Shown here one piece after another: positions 38,500-52,050 of a stretch of DNA of 64,000 nt (within the stretch, counting starts at the first letter, position 1; the number at the start of each line of letters is the position of its first letter). Origin of the DNA: Stercorarius parasiticus. Its lineage: Eukaryota > Chordata > Aves > Charadriiformes > Stercorariidae. The DNA is taken from the NCBI GenBank assembly GCA_013396915.1, contig VWZL01000614.1, positions 1 through 64,000 of the forward strand, given 5' to 3'. The position numbers and the translations under genes are program-made. Below the pieces are notes generated by a model. That model was not told where the DNA came from. It was given only the letters and a program-made list of their open reading frames with translations, and searched no databases.

Positions 38500-38760
38500 G
38501 TTTATCCTTCTGCTCCAAACAGCTGCTAAAGACTTGCACTGAATTTTGTATCCAGTTTTGCGCACTGCCTTTGTTGTAAAAGCAATATGTGGACCAATTG
38601 AAAAGAATCCACAAGGAATCAATACAAACAATGACAAATCTTGAAAAAACGTGATTTATGGGGAAAGACTGGGTCAACTAGGGACTTTAAACCTAAAACA
38701 AAAGAAAAAACCATAGGGAATGTGGTATCAGTCTCCAAGCACAGGAGGCGAAACATTGCC
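38500..38760 (+). mobile_element. Ancient CR1-like LINE fragment
   Basis: Contains the ordered CR1 landmarks ATCCAGTTTTGCGCACTGCC, ATGTGGACCAATTGAAAAGA, GGGGAAAGACTGGGTCAACT and CAGTCTCCAAGCACAGGAGG. In intact copies these are …VQFWA…, LERIQ.., YEERLRELG.. and VFKYL... It is strongly diverged, with stops in every frame. An unrelated 189-codon frame on the opposite strand (38068-38637) overlaps it and is probably fortuitous. Confidence 0.6.
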
Positions 38761-38877
38761 TAACTAACTGCTGTATTTGGATGCTTACGGCTCTTGGTGT
38801 CAGAATTAGCTTCAGTTAAGCTCATTCAGTAGGCCCATGTGTGCTCCAGTTAAACCTCTTTACTTGTTTGATATGCC

Positions 38878-38922
38878 ATATCACCATATCATGATATGCC
38901 ATGCCATATCATATGGTGATAT
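38878..38922. repeat. 45-nt hairpin in an ATATCA/TGATAT-rich patch
   Basis: ATATCACCATAT (38878-38889) and ATATGGTGATAT (38911-38922) are perfect 12-bp arms around 21 bases that repeat GATATGCCATGCCATATC-type units. Confidence 0.8.
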
Positions 38923-39043
38923 AACACCATAATGGGGTTCAACAGATACTCTGAGAAGGGCAAGGATGCTCTATTCGGCATTCTCAACACTTGGGCCTGG
39001 CCCAGCCCTGCTTGGGAGAGCTAATGGGACACCAGCACAGGAC

Positions 39044-39290
39044 TGTGACGGTTGCAGGCAAATTGAATTCACCAAGAGTTTCCCCTGACTAAAATGATTA
39101 TAAAGCATGGTAATCCGAGGAATCGTTAACTATGTATCATGTCACGTCTCTGCCAGGAGAAAAGTGTAGAGTTTATAAATCTTGCATTGTACTTGGCTCA
39201 TGTACTTCATATTCTTTTCATTTTTCACTAATAAAAGGTGACCGATTATTCGGTAATAAAAGGTGTGATTCTTCTAAGCACGAGCTCATT
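39044..39290 (+). mobile_element. LTR-like sequence, low confidence
   Basis: A TGTGACGG start at 39044 is followed by a TATA-like TTTATAAAT at 39172-39180 and AATAAA at 39230-39235 and 39255-39260. The order and spacing are those of an LTR promoter and poly(A) signal. A 12-mer TAATAAAAGGTG is repeated (39229-39240, 39254-39265). No matching end, target-site duplication or coding region was found. Confidence 0.3.
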
Positions 39291-40081
39291 GAGCAGTTCT
39301 GAGTAAGTTTAGATAGGGCATCTCTGAGGCAAGGCTGCGGGCATGTGGTGGAAAACTGTCTTTCAGCCAAAAGTGAAATTAAACATTTTTTAATACTACT
39401 GGCTGGAATTTGTGACTCAGAGATAATCCCACAACTATGTTGATTCAGAGAGAAAGAAAAAAGTCCTCTGAAATTCATTTTACTCATCTTGCCCACAGCT
39501 CATTAATCCCAGTAAAACCCCTCTTTGTTCCCCCCCTGCCTGTGCACCTCTCAGATTTAGCTTTGCTGTTATTACCTTTGACTTCAATAGTTCTACACCA
39601 CAAAATAATCTTGCTCCAGAACCATTTCAGTTTCCATGAAAATACAGCGAGGAGAAAGCTTTCATGAGTAGTGAAGAGCGGCTTGGTTTCAGGGAGACAA
39701 ATTGATCTAATGTGAGGGTGTGAGGCTGGGAGCCCTTCCCTTCCCTGTGCCATGAAGGCTACTATCCTTGGTCGTAAAGTCAGGCAAATCCACCCATGTG
39801 TTGACCTGATGTTTTCCCTCCCTACAGCTTTCACTGTTTTCCTCAAGGCTATCATTGGAATAAATTTCTGGAAAGGTGCCTCCAGCTGCGTATGACCTGT
39901 GATTTCTCTTCAATGGGAATTCCTTAGTGAGGCAGTGATTCATGAACAAATTACTAGTCTGTTGGCCATTATTTTAAATTGAGATTAGATAAGGTTTAAC
40001 TACCACTTTTACTTTTATTAAACTCAATTTTGCTCAAATTAAAATCATTACTGAAAGTCACAGGTTTACTTTATCAGAAAT

Positions 40082-40720
40082 TAAGAGGTAGAGTTAACAT
40101 TCTTTATTACAAAAATCAAGACACATTCATACAATCCAAAACTTGCTAATAAATTGTTATTTCTTTTCATGTCCACAATTTCCTTAGCCTGGTAAAAGAA
40201 AATCACTGACAGAAGGCCAAAGCACCATCTTTTATAACCCAAATCATCCAGATTACACATTCATTTATATATATCCCACAATACATCTTCAGTATCTTAT
40301 TCCAATAACTAAACAACAGTTCATTTACATTTACATTTACTTAAATTCCTTATTTTAACACCACTTGGAGCACAACAACCTTACAAAAATTTTGTCAAAA
40401 TCCTTTTGGATTACAGTGACTATAGTTACATTTCATTAACATCCTTGATAGTGAGACCTCGCCAATGCCTTGGCAAAACTTCCTCATCATCCAGCACCAA
40501 ACGTCCTCACCGCCCTTCAGACACATTCCATTCCAGCATCTCAGCACAAAAACATCCATCATTGCTTTTAATCACTTAATCAGTGCCTGCTTCTCTGTAA
40601 AAGACAAATCAGCCCTACTTCTGTCATATCAAGCCACCAAGCTCCCAAACCTAGAGGCCTCACAGGGACACAGTACCCACCTAGTTATATTATTTACCAA
40701 AAACCTTGGTAGGGTCAACT
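40082..40720. other. Strand-asymmetric block: plus strand poor in G
   Basis: The plus strand is rich in A and C and very poor in G. For example, by hand count 40501-40560 has about 25 C and 5 G, and 40261-40320 has two G. The minus strand is thus G/T-rich, the direction of skew seen on sense strands of transcribed DNA. A minus-strand AATAAA lies at 40108-40103 at the low end. No coding frame is recognised. Confidence 0.5.
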
Positions 40721-43700
40721 AGTGGCTCGGCATTCCCACCATGCTATTGGAAGGGCCCAGGGTTTATAAGGAGATAGGATTAACTCCACACTTGTATGGA
40801 TTAAGAAATAAGGAGGTAAGGCCTTGCTTGCACATGAATCAGGATTGTAGGCCGACTGAGTTTTAGGCAGCAGAAATGAAGGAACATTTGGTTCAAATAG
40901 TGAAAATCAACAAAAGTCGTGAAGCAAGTTGCCACAACCAGTGAAAATAAGTTACAGCTTAAAAGCTCTTTCCATTTCAATAATCATTGATGCTACAAAT
41001 CACAAAGGTAAGGAGAAAGACTGTCATTTCACAAATTTTTCATGCTGTGTTGTTTCCTGCTGTTGGATATTTTGAATTTATTTTTCTTGTTTCAGTTGTA
41101 TTTCAGTTCCTTCATTTTCTGCTGCTGTCTTTGACTCCGAGAGCCCTAACCAGGGTGGGCCAGTGCAGTTTCACAAGCTATTCCCATACTGTCTGCAAAT
41201 AGAAATCCTCAGACTGGTCCCTCCAAAGCACACCAGACTACCTCAGTCCTGTCCATATTCCACTTTTCACTGTGACTTGAACCCCATTAAATCCCTCTTT
41301 GCCAAGCCTTTTCCGAAATATTTGCCTAGTTCGGGTGATTTTCTATCAGTTTTCCTTAGTTATCCTTCCTGGAGTGCTAATCCTTTTCCCATCAGAAAGT
41401 GCTTCCTGCAGAAACTCTCACCTTTTATTTGAGCAATTATTTTTCTATCAGCCCGAAGAGCATCAACAATCTTCACTATAACATTTCTCCATCCTGAGTC
41501 ATTTCCTTCCCTTTTACAAAGAACAAGCAGTTAACAATACTTTGCATGTGAAGGGTTTTTTCAACTATGCACTCTATTAACCCGAAGGATGAATCATACC
41601 TCACCACAGTATCATTAGATAAATACTCATGCTGTTTAGAAATAGATAAAAAGAAACCTCCGAAAGTAACCTATACAGTGTAGAGAGGTGAGATAAAACC
41701 CTAGAAAAAGGTATATTTACATCCATCCATAGAGTATTTTTCTCTCCCCATTAAGATTTTCTGGACAGTAGCCATTTAAAACAATCTGCCATGAATACCA
41801 AAAAGACTCTCAGTTACCCTTCAGAGAACCAACCCTATTTCCTTTGCAGAAGATGCAAATAAATTACATAGTAAAATAAGTACTTTTGACCTCAGCATCC
41901 AACTGACATGTTAAAGAGCCAGCCTTCTCAGCTATCTCTTATACATTCCTTTTAACTTCTAATTGTTGGCTACTTTTCCATTAGGAGATAATTATGTTGA
42001 TGAGCTCTTGATTCCAAAACCAAAGCCTGTCTGGCACAGGCACTGTGAGTTTAATCCTTGTACTTGGTCTATCATACCTATATAGGCTTACTGTTGTGAG
42101 GAATGAATGATGCAGCCACGTCAACTGGTATCTAGCTATTCTACCTTTGACACAATCTTATAGTTACATGTTGAATTCAGGAAACGCCGGAGGAGATATG
42201 ATTGTGACATCTATTAAAACAAACTTCAAGAATAATGACAGAACAATGCTAACTATTAATAGATAGCATTTTGCAGCATTGGATAACCTACTCAGGTCGC
42301 AGTCTAAATTACTTGTGCACACGTACACACAATCAATGCAATACAATGCATACAAGCACATATAATCTCCAAGATGGTTTGCTGTATGTTCAAACACACG
42401 CATTTTCATTCATTGACTTTGCCTGGGTGGCCATTTTCCTGAAGCATTGTTATAAATTACTTGCTTTGAAAAAAGAAGGGCTCAGTGGCTAGAACAGTCT
42501 CTGGTTAGGTGAAATGTCTACATTTAATATGACCTTGACTTACAGTGTTTCACCTTGTCCATATTTAAGAGGTGAAATCTGGGCTTCACTGAGACCAATG
42601 AGAAATTGCCTGCTTACTTCAGCACAGCAAGGATTTTAAGTCAGAAGCTGTCTGGAAATTTCTGTGTTTACTCTATGGATTTACTCTATAATCACCACTA
42701 TAAAAATGTCAATATCCCGTTTGATAAATATATAGAGTGATAGTCACTTGATCTGTACATCTTAGCTGCCTGTGACTCCTCATATAACCAATGCTGAAAG
42801 ATCAGTCATGGAGTGAGATTCTTCCTGTTCCAAGTCAGTTTTCTAGAATAACTGGGATGAATAAGCCCCTGGAGATAATATTTACTTCCCATTCGTTATA
42901 GAAGATGCCTACAAAGTATGCTTAGGCCTAGTCAACAAATATTTGGGCATTTGGATTGAAGGGAGATCAATCTCACCCACAAAGCTTTGTCTTAGAAACA
43001 GCAAGGTTCCTTTCTTCCTCCTGCTGTCCTGTGAAGTGACCTTCTCAATTTCTATTGACTTAACTGTCCATAAACTGGTTGACTGCATTTATTCTCATAC
43101 CAATATTGACTCTTATTTAAAACTGTTATTCTCCTTTCCTGGTGCTGTCCCTAATCATATGTTTACAGATATAACAACCTTTTCTTCCTTCAGCCATCAA
43201 TTGCTAGACTAAATAAACCACATACACATCTCCCCTTCTAGCCTAGGGCTCCCCCTTGGCTTCCCTTCTGATGATCCTTTCTCTGATCCTGTGTTACTGA
43301 ATATCATCTTTCTTGACTATGGTAGACCAGAACTTTTGCAGTCATGTCAGAGAGCTTCTACCAGACTCAGTGCACCATGGTAGCAACCTTTTCTGGTTTT
43401 ACCTTCCCAGGTCCATTCCCCAGTTATTTTATTTCTGTCTTCAACTTCTATCTTTCATTGTCAGAGTTCCTGTCATGACAAATCTTCCACTTTGTTTCTG
43501 TTACTACTAGAATATCTGATTAAAAAATATGTCAGAGATGGAGCAGTTGTAACAAATAACAATTTTGCACATGCAGGTTTGGTTTCCTCATTTTGCATTT
43601 TCTTTGTTTTGACCAGGAAGACCAGTGGTATGAGCCTTCATGCAGTGGAATTTGATGATTTTTTTCTTCCTGCATGTCAAGCTTCTAAGAGAGCAGGGAG

Positions 43701-45828
43701 GAAAACACGGAACAACGTTTTTACACTCTTCAAAAAAGCTGCTCGCCTACAAGCACTACCAAACATGGAGCATAAGGAGGTGGCTTTGCACGCCTTCATG
43801 GAAACATGGAAAAATACATCACAGCCTTCTTACTCAGACCTTCCTGTGAGGATGAATGCTGCTTAAAATTTTCTCCTTGAGCCTTTTGGGCATGCCTGTA
43901 GAAGATGTGTCAACTTCACACCCTGTCCTGCAGCAGATTTCCCTCGCATTTTCTTTCTATAGCGGAAGCTAGGGAAGATACTGGAAGTCTGAATCTTGCT
44001 AGTGGAGCTAGTTTAAACTCTCTTTCTGTGGTGTCAGGTTCCTTGGCCAGAGGAGCCGGCTTAAAGCTTCATAATATCATTCTTTTGCCATATAACATGT
44101 AGAGATAAGGGCCAACCTGTGGCCTCACCGTTCCTGCCACGAGAAAGCTCAGGGAAGCATTAGAGCTGAAGACCTTTAGGAACTGGCTTGCTTTTCCTTT
44201 TACTTTTGGGGAAGCAAGAAAAATTGGGCCAACGGGAACACTTTTAGGGAAAGTTGTACCCACACACACCAACGCACCACTGAGCATGATTTGCAGAGCT
44301 TTTGAATTCCCCAGACAGATAAAAGGTTGTCAGGACCTAGGGCTATAGTACTTCTTTGTGCATGAGAACCAGCACAAGTGCAGGTGCTTTATACCAAATC
44401 CATAAAAATATTTTCCTGTCCCTGTACCAAATTGCAGCTTTGTAGCTGGAAAAAATGACGTCTATTCCCACATCTACAAAAAAGTAGTCACTTTTTTTTT
44501 TTAATGCTACATGTTTCTTCTTGCACAGTTAAAAATACATGAAAGCATTCATAACTTGATGGTAATTCAGCCTTGAAACTGGCTAATGGCTTATTCAGGC
44601 TCCAAGACTGGTGAGAACACTGTACTTGTTCCTACTAAATTTATTCATCCTGAGAGATTTGCAAGCAACGCTAATACGGAGCACTGACTTCATAAGAACC
44701 GAAAGACAAAGCGTTCCTGTTTCATCCTCTCCGTGGAGGGATGCAGGAAGGCAGTATCAGGATTCTAATAAAAAAGGATGGTTTGGGTACAGTTGCTTGA
44801 ATTATTGATTGTGAATAAATAACTTTTTTTCCTGTTGTCTTTTTGTACATATCATTCAAAGATTTATCCTAATTTCCTGAATTGGTCTTCTATTTGTTAG
44901 AATTTACAGTACAACTAGGGGCATTTTCTTAATAATACTTCCTGTTTGTCTAAATATATGCAACGTAGGAATGTGATGACCCAACCGTAAGGAGAGAAAC
45001 AATACCAACTATTAATTTTACAGAATAGAGACTTGTTTTTCAATTGTTTCAGCCCCTGTGCTACTTTGTACTGACCATTATTCATGCACATGCCAAGACT
45101 GAATTCAGTTGAGTTTCTCTCTCTTCACCTACCTGAATAATTTCAATTAGGATTAATGGAAACTATGTTTATGAGCAGTATTATGCTGTTCTGAACTTGA
45201 TCTGCACATGTATTTATTCTCTTGGCCCTGTTGTTCCTCACCTCTACCCTCTGCCATAAGCTACTGACGCTACATTGGCAATGTTCGTTTCCAAGGTAGT
45301 TTGACAAAACACCTAACAGTTAAAAAAAAAGCCGAAACATTTTCAACTTCAACTTTAATGGATATTCAATGAGCATACGGACGTAACCTGTAACTTGAAG
45401 AAATTAAAAGGGTATTTTACTGTTTGTATAAGGAACAAATCTTCATTTGCTAATTTCTAGTTCTGGGTTGGGTCTACCACTGGTTGTAATCACCAGTCAC
45501 GATTCACCAGAGGGGCCTTCCACCTCATCTCACACACACATATCTGGGTGAACCTATTTCATACTCAGTTTGGCCATCACTACTCCTTGCACAGACAAGA
45601 TGACAGAAATATAGATCAAATTGTCCCTTGCCAGTGTTCTCGCTGTGCTAGCACCACCTTCACACCTGCCATAGGGAGGACTTTTTCCCAGTTCCATAAG
45701 GAATTAGACCCTATGCTTCCCAAAAGAGACACATACGTCTAGGCTGGGAACTACTGCTAGAGAGGACACACAGTATTTAAAAATGAAAAAAACCCAAACT
45801 AGACGACCTGACTTTAGTGAGGTTGAAT

Positions 45829-45842
45829 ATATATATATATAT
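45829..45842. repeat. Short (AT)n run
   Basis: Seven AT units. Confidence 0.9.
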
Positions 45843-46811
45843 TGCTATTAAAGGGAACTTGTTCCAGGGTTATCCTAAAATAATCAACTATTCCTCTGCT
45901 TGTGCTCCTTAATCAGGTCTCATAACATTGTTTTAATTAGAGAGGAATACTATTAAGCCCAGAATAATGAAACCAAATAATTCAGTAATTGTAGAAGAGT
46001 GACAGGCTTATCTGCATTCCTTCTTCAACTTCTACTTCAAAAATATTATCAACTTTCAAGCTGCCATATTGCAATAGTATTTTGACTTCTCATTTCATTA
46101 TCTGTGAGCCTCCTGAAAAAGATCATTTTCAGGGAGTAAAAAATAAATCCAACTTTTTAAAACACACACTTCTTGCTACTCTAATATTTAAAATCTGAAA
46201 ATGAGTCTGAAAGCAAAAAAGAAAGGTGAAGAAATGGAAGGATAACAGAGAACTATTTTCAAGTGGAATAGTTTGTTCTCCATATAAAATAAAAATGAAA
46301 ACTTTCCCATCCTCTTGTGTGGCAGTTGGCTGTCGTTTTTTAAACGTTTCAGTGATCCAAACAGCTATAGCTTTTTTCCCCTGTTCAATGATTAACGTTA
46401 TGCAAAACACAAAGCCTCCATTTGCTGTCCTTCAAAGGCTCGATTAGAAGCTGTTCTATCAATTCATGGATTTTCAGGAATACTCCAAATTACTATGCAT
46501 CTGTGTGTATTACAAAGAAATGAGGTGATATTCCTTGAGATGAAACATCTTCATACATTCAAATAATTATATAAATAAGGAGAAACAGTTAGGGGAAGTA
46601 GACTTCTAAACTTCTTTAGTTATTATCCGTTTCTAAATGGAAGTCCAAGAACAATAGTCTTATGTTGCAGCATTATATCACAACTTACGTATCTGCCGTT
46701 CTCATGATTTTTATAAAAGCAACACAGCACCTGCTAAGAGAATTGTTCCCACCCTGCTTGGAGGAAACAGCAAAGCATTGCCTGAACAATTCACCCCAGA
46801 AGAATGTTATT

Positions 46812-46847
46812 GAACCATACATTTTAAAAGAACCATACATTTTAAAA
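46812..46847. repeat. Exact 18-bp tandem duplication
   Basis: GAACCATACATTTTAAAA occurs twice back to back. Confidence 0.95.
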
Positions 46848-49800
46848 CACACCTGTGTTGGCCTTGGGAAACAGTTCATGAGAAACTGCAGTTTTTCTAG
46901 CAGCTAACGTGCTTTCTCCAAAGACATGATTTAATAGGAATGCTGAGCTGTTCGCACAGGGGCTCCTGCTTCACTTGGGTTTGACCCTTCGGAAACTGAA
47001 GATTCATGGGCTTGTACCTACCTCTATGTAAATCAGAACTATCGCCTTTGAAGTCAACAGATGTAAAAATCTGGGTGAATAAAGGAGAATCAAGGCCTGG
47101 GGCTGTCATCCCTGCCCTGCTGCCTTTATTCAGGTTAGGATTTCAAACATATAATCGCAATATTTTTTTTCCTGTCATTTGGGAATGTGGATTGGGGCTG
47201 AGCTGTAACAAAAGGAAGAATAGGTGCTGACTTGCTTTGCAGAGCTGTGGCACCAGTGCCAGGGCACCAGCACCAGGGCAGGTTTCCATCTGTCCTGCCA
47301 CTCCGAATGATCTCTCTCAGCACTGCTCCAGAACTCCCTCTTCTGCTACCTCCGTCCCTCTCTCGGGCAGCAGTAATAGTGACACTGTTGATCACATTGT
47401 AGGAGAATAAGACTAAAAAAAGTAGACTTCATGCCTGCCTAATACATTGTCATGCTTCTACACCAGAACTGTCTCAATGCTGATGGTATTCAAGCCTGTA
47501 TCTTTCCTGTATCATCTTCGTAAAATATATGAGCCTCTCACCTTGAACTGGTATCACCATTTGTGTTAGAGTTCCTTACTCAAAGCAAGATGAATCCCAC
47601 CTGGGAAAGTTAAATACTTTGTCAATAGCTTAACATCATTCCACACATTGGAGGTGATGTTGCAAACATTACGGTTGCAGTTAATGGGTTCAGAGGCACG
47701 TGACACTGTAGGGCTTGCCAAAATAAGTAACATGATGAAAGATTATCTTGCAGTCTGCAACATGGTCTGCACTTGAATTAGAAAACCCATTTAAAAATAT
47801 ATTAAAGAAACAGAATATTCCACTCCAACAGTGGAGTTAATGCAAAAGCCTATCTCACAAGAAAATACTTGCACCTGTACTGTTCAACTCCCACATGAAT
47901 GACAAATCAGTCTATCCTGGCACAGAGATTTATGTACACAGATGCCTTAAGCCTCATGGTCCAAACTAAGAGTCTCACCCACACTGAAGCATTGTTAACT
48001 TCATTGCTCTTTAGCCTCTTAATTTTTTTTGGTATGAAAATCAACTGCTAAATCAAAGGTTAAAATGTAAAGAGAGAGTTTTTTCCACTTCAGAAAGCAC
48101 AACAAAAACGAGTAGCTCAGCATAATCTAGAAATCCACCATCAGCACTTGGGAGTGACCAGGGCTTTTCTCCATGTGGAGAAGACAAAGATTAAGGCTGA
48201 AGTTCAGAACACTATGCCGAACATGCTCATTTCTAAATGGGCAACCAACCCAGTAACACAAGAAAATACTACATTTTACATTCCTATATCTGAATACACA
48301 CTTCCACTACTGGAAAGATCAGTATTGTGAAAAGACATTAGAGATGGTGTTACAAGAAAATTGCCAGTACATCACTACACAAGCAATCTGTGCACATTTT
48401 TTTGTTTATCACTAGCTTCCCAAAGCTGCCCCACTGATGACCTTCCAGGCCAAGTGTGCCCTGGCCAGTTACTAAAGTGGCTCAGTGTGTACTTTCTGTG
48501 TGGGTTCAATATTTTTTCACTCCTAAACCATAAATAAAGACAGCGTTTCCAATTAAAACGAATAGCCTCCGTTTTGGTGACACAGATAAGAGCCACTAGC
48601 AGTTCTCACTTTGTTTTGGCTTATCTGGAATTTGTGCTGCTGTAACTAAAAGCAGAATCTGGGAACTACTAGAATAATTATCCGAATAATTAAGAAGGAA
48701 ATACTTATACGGTGTTCGATGTCAAATAATAATTTAATGAAATCTCCCACAGCCAACAGTTCTTCATGGTGCTATAAAGGCTGGCCATCTCAAAATGAAC
48801 TGGTTAGAGAGCTGACACTTTAATTTGTGCTGTCAATAGTGTCCTGTTGTGTTTTCTAACATGGAAAGAACAGTCTTTGCAATTAAGAGGCATGATTAAA
48901 ACAGATGATGCACACTGCTGTTTAGTGACCTACTATTGCTAATATAACGAAGAACGTGCACGTGTTTTCAACTGTACTTGCAGATTTCCAGCTTTTCACA
49001 GTGTACCCACACCTGAAGGATTTTTATGCTTCCTACCTTTGGGACCCAATGCTCAGTGGGGGGCTCTTTGCTGAGCAATTGAGAAATGGGATACTCAAAA
49101 CAGACAAAGAATAAATTCATGGCAGAAAACGCAGCAACTTTGGTGCTCTCTGAAAGTCAACAATGGGAAACCACAGTGGGCTGGCGACGGTCTGCTAAAT
49201 GATTTATGACATTCAGCCCATTCCTGAATGATTTTTTCCCCATTAGACGTGCATTAACACATGAGAGCCTAACACATGGAAAATCTTATCTGGCCTCAAA
49301 GAGAAAAAAATACCCCACCGACTCACTACCTCAAGCTTTGACTACTCTGAGCTGATGCTACTGTCTTCTAAAGAGATTGTGCTATAGTTTGCTCTAACTC
49401 TGCTGAATCCCAGCTTGGATTTTAAATGCACCTTTGAAACAATCATTATATCAACACAGGCTTGATCTACTACATTCATTGCTTGCATCTCAGCAGACTA
49501 TTCCTCAAAAATCTGCCTTTGTTATACAATACTACCTCATTCCTAGCCACAAAATTTTCAAAAATCAGGGAAACCCCCTCATCTAAGACCATACACTACA
49601 ATAAAGTACCATGTTTTATTTTTACATGAGGATTACTGTTCCCACAGATTTAAATTGATTACTATGGACCATGCAAAATGCCACAGACCACAGAAGCTAC
49701 ATTTTTGAATGGATGTTTTTATTGATTAATCAGGCATTGAATCAAGTATTGTAAAATAAACAGATTTTGTTCGTTAAAAAATGTCCAGAAGAATACCATT

Positions 49801-49888
49801 CATAGCAAACTTGCTTCCTCATAGTCATACAGAATATGAAATTGTTCAAGAAACAAGGAAAAAAGGAACACCTAATTACTGTCAGTTT

Positions 49889-49998
49889 GTGTGTGTATAT
49901 ATGTATGTATGCATATACACAAATTGCACACTATGTTTGTGCATATACTGGTGTGTGTGTACCCATACATATGTGTACATATATACACAAACATATAT
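49889..49998. repeat. TG/TA-rich impure simple repeat
   Basis: Alternating purine-pyrimidine tract of TG, TA and CA steps interrupted by unique bases; it has potential for Z-DNA or length variation. Confidence 0.8.
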
Positions 49999-52050
49999 GC
50001 ACAAAGACTACTGACTGAATTAATAGTCCACGGGAGAAATGTGGTTTAGCTCCAAATGAAGTATTCTGTGTTAAAATAAAAATGATACAGCAAGGCCTGT
50101 AGACAACAGACCATTATTTTCCCATTGGCTAAAACAATGATCTGTCTTTAGGCTCTCCGTCTATCTTTACAATGAAAATATGTGAGATCATTTGGGATCT
50201 TTCCAAATCTATGGTATTACTTCCATCCAGCTCAGTCTCTGCCAACTTTGTATAGCCAAACACTGAACAGTGTTTTCAGTTTGTCCACTACTGAAATCAG
50301 CTTCTAGAGTTAATATTTCTGGCAAAAGAGAAGATACACAGCCTTGCTACACGTACTTTAGTAATACACCCTTTCCTTTTAGGCAGAAACTTGGCAATAA
50401 TCCTACACTAAAACTTCTTTCCTCCTGTGTCTTTTTATCATTCCTTTGCATCAGTCACCTTCTGTCAACTCTTTATAATATTTTTCATGCCGTCTCAGCT
50501 ACCTCCCAAACATCCCAGGCCAGATCATCTGAGCAATGTATATCAGATTGTGTTGGTAACATTGTGCTCAATTATAAAATGTAACGTTTGGGAAATTTAC
50601 TTTTTCATTTTTGAGGGTATACATTTCCTGATTATTAAAGACACTATGATAAACACTGCAGTTCACTATATGTACACATTTTCTCTTATTTATGTCAACT
50701 CTGGAAAGATCAGTGGCTCCTACCTGTGAACGGTAGGATGCCACCCCAGCTGAAAAATCCATGATACCAGCAACTTACTGCCAGACTTTTCTCCACTTAA
50801 TTCAGCAGTTAGCATGACATGTAAAGGGAAATCAAAGGAACGTGGATAGGTGTTTATTTTCTATTAAAAAAAGGAAAAACCCAAATAGGCGTGTATGTAT
50901 TCCTCATCTTGCTCGTAAGTTTTCTACATCATCATAAGGCAAACTGTAGAACAGCTTTGTACCTGGAGAATCGGTATTTAAAAAATCTGAAGCTGAGCCT
51001 GGGACCATCTTCCATTTGGGACCCATTAGTGAACAAAGTGCATTAAGGCATCCTTTTCAAAAGACACCTAAAGCATGGTTATAAATTACTGAGCAAATCT
51101 TTTCTTAAAGCTGATATTCCATTTATCCTTTTTCTACACAGGCAGATTTTCACTCCTTGCATAGTAACAACAAAACATTGTAGGAAAGCCATTCTTTTAA
51201 AGTTGTCCTATGCCTCAAGCATCTCCCAAAATGATCATTTATACATAAGCTTTGTAGTAATTACAAAGGGCTTCTATTCTGTAGAAGGAAAAGAGAAAAA
51301 AATGCACCTGATTCAACTTTGAGATGAAGTAGGTACAAACCCTATTGCCTTCACTGAAGATCATCCACCAGCACCAGGATGAATATAGGGCCTGCCTGTG
51401 CAGATTCCTACTGAAAACTTGTTATTTACTCCTCATTCACAAAGAGAACTGCGCTTTCCCAAACAAACCAGGACAATGATAACTAGGAGCAAACCCCGGC
51501 TGCAGTGTTTCCCCATACAGCACATGTAAACCAGATTTCCTTGCGTTGTGATAGAGACTACATAGTGTACGACAATGAAACATTTGTATTTAATTTAAAA
51601 GGCATGGTAAAGTGGCGCATGTCTCACTTCCGAGTTGTTGGCTGGGCTTGCTATGTTGAACCTTGCAAAATCAGCAATAAGCATTCACATGTCTACCATC
51701 AGAACCGTGACATCTTCTATTACAATCAATCCTTAAATGATGCCGTGCTTTACCAAATTAGTCTACAGTCAGACCTTGGATTGGCTGCTCTTCTCCAGTG
51801 TTGCTGATTTTCAGAGATGGTATCAGTCTTTCACATCCTCAGTGATTCTACAATGTTTCTTAATGACAAAGGCGAAGCACTGGTAGATGGGAACGCTGCC
51901 ATCAATAAAATAAATCGCTAGATGATTTTTCCACTCACATTTCTAGGAGATATTCCACATGTTTTTTATGAACAGAGAGAGCACTGCCCTGTGAACAGAA
52001 GTAAATTAAAATTTCTTTTGCTCTGTTGGCTAGCTCCACTTCCTCGCTTG

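Larger units (their letters stand above)
39291..52050. other. Intergenic DNA between the MID1 3' end and the LTR-like sequence
   Basis: No gene recognised. It holds the low-G block 40082-40720, an 18-bp tandem duplication (46812-46847), an (AT)n run (45829-45842) and a TG/TA-rich tract (49889-49998). AT-rich sequence around 48700-48960 has the look of a conserved non-coding element but carries no decisive motif. Some of the right-hand end may be distal MID1 3' UTR. Confidence 0.6.

Noticed and set aside
38068..38637. 189-codon open frame on the minus strand
   Set aside because: It runs partly antisense to a degraded CR1 and shows no recognisable domain. A frame of this length is expected about once by chance across six frames of 64 kb.
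40720..40745. TGG-containing stretch considered as a retroviral primer-binding site
   Set aside because: No LTR end precedes it and no tRNA 3' end complement could be supported.
43492..43866. 124-codon plus-strand open frame
   Set aside because: No domain, no conserved motif and no exon-like borders.
51505..51807. 100-codon plus-strand frame downstream of MID1
   Set aside because: No similarity recognised, opposite strand to the gene, AT-rich non-coding composition.
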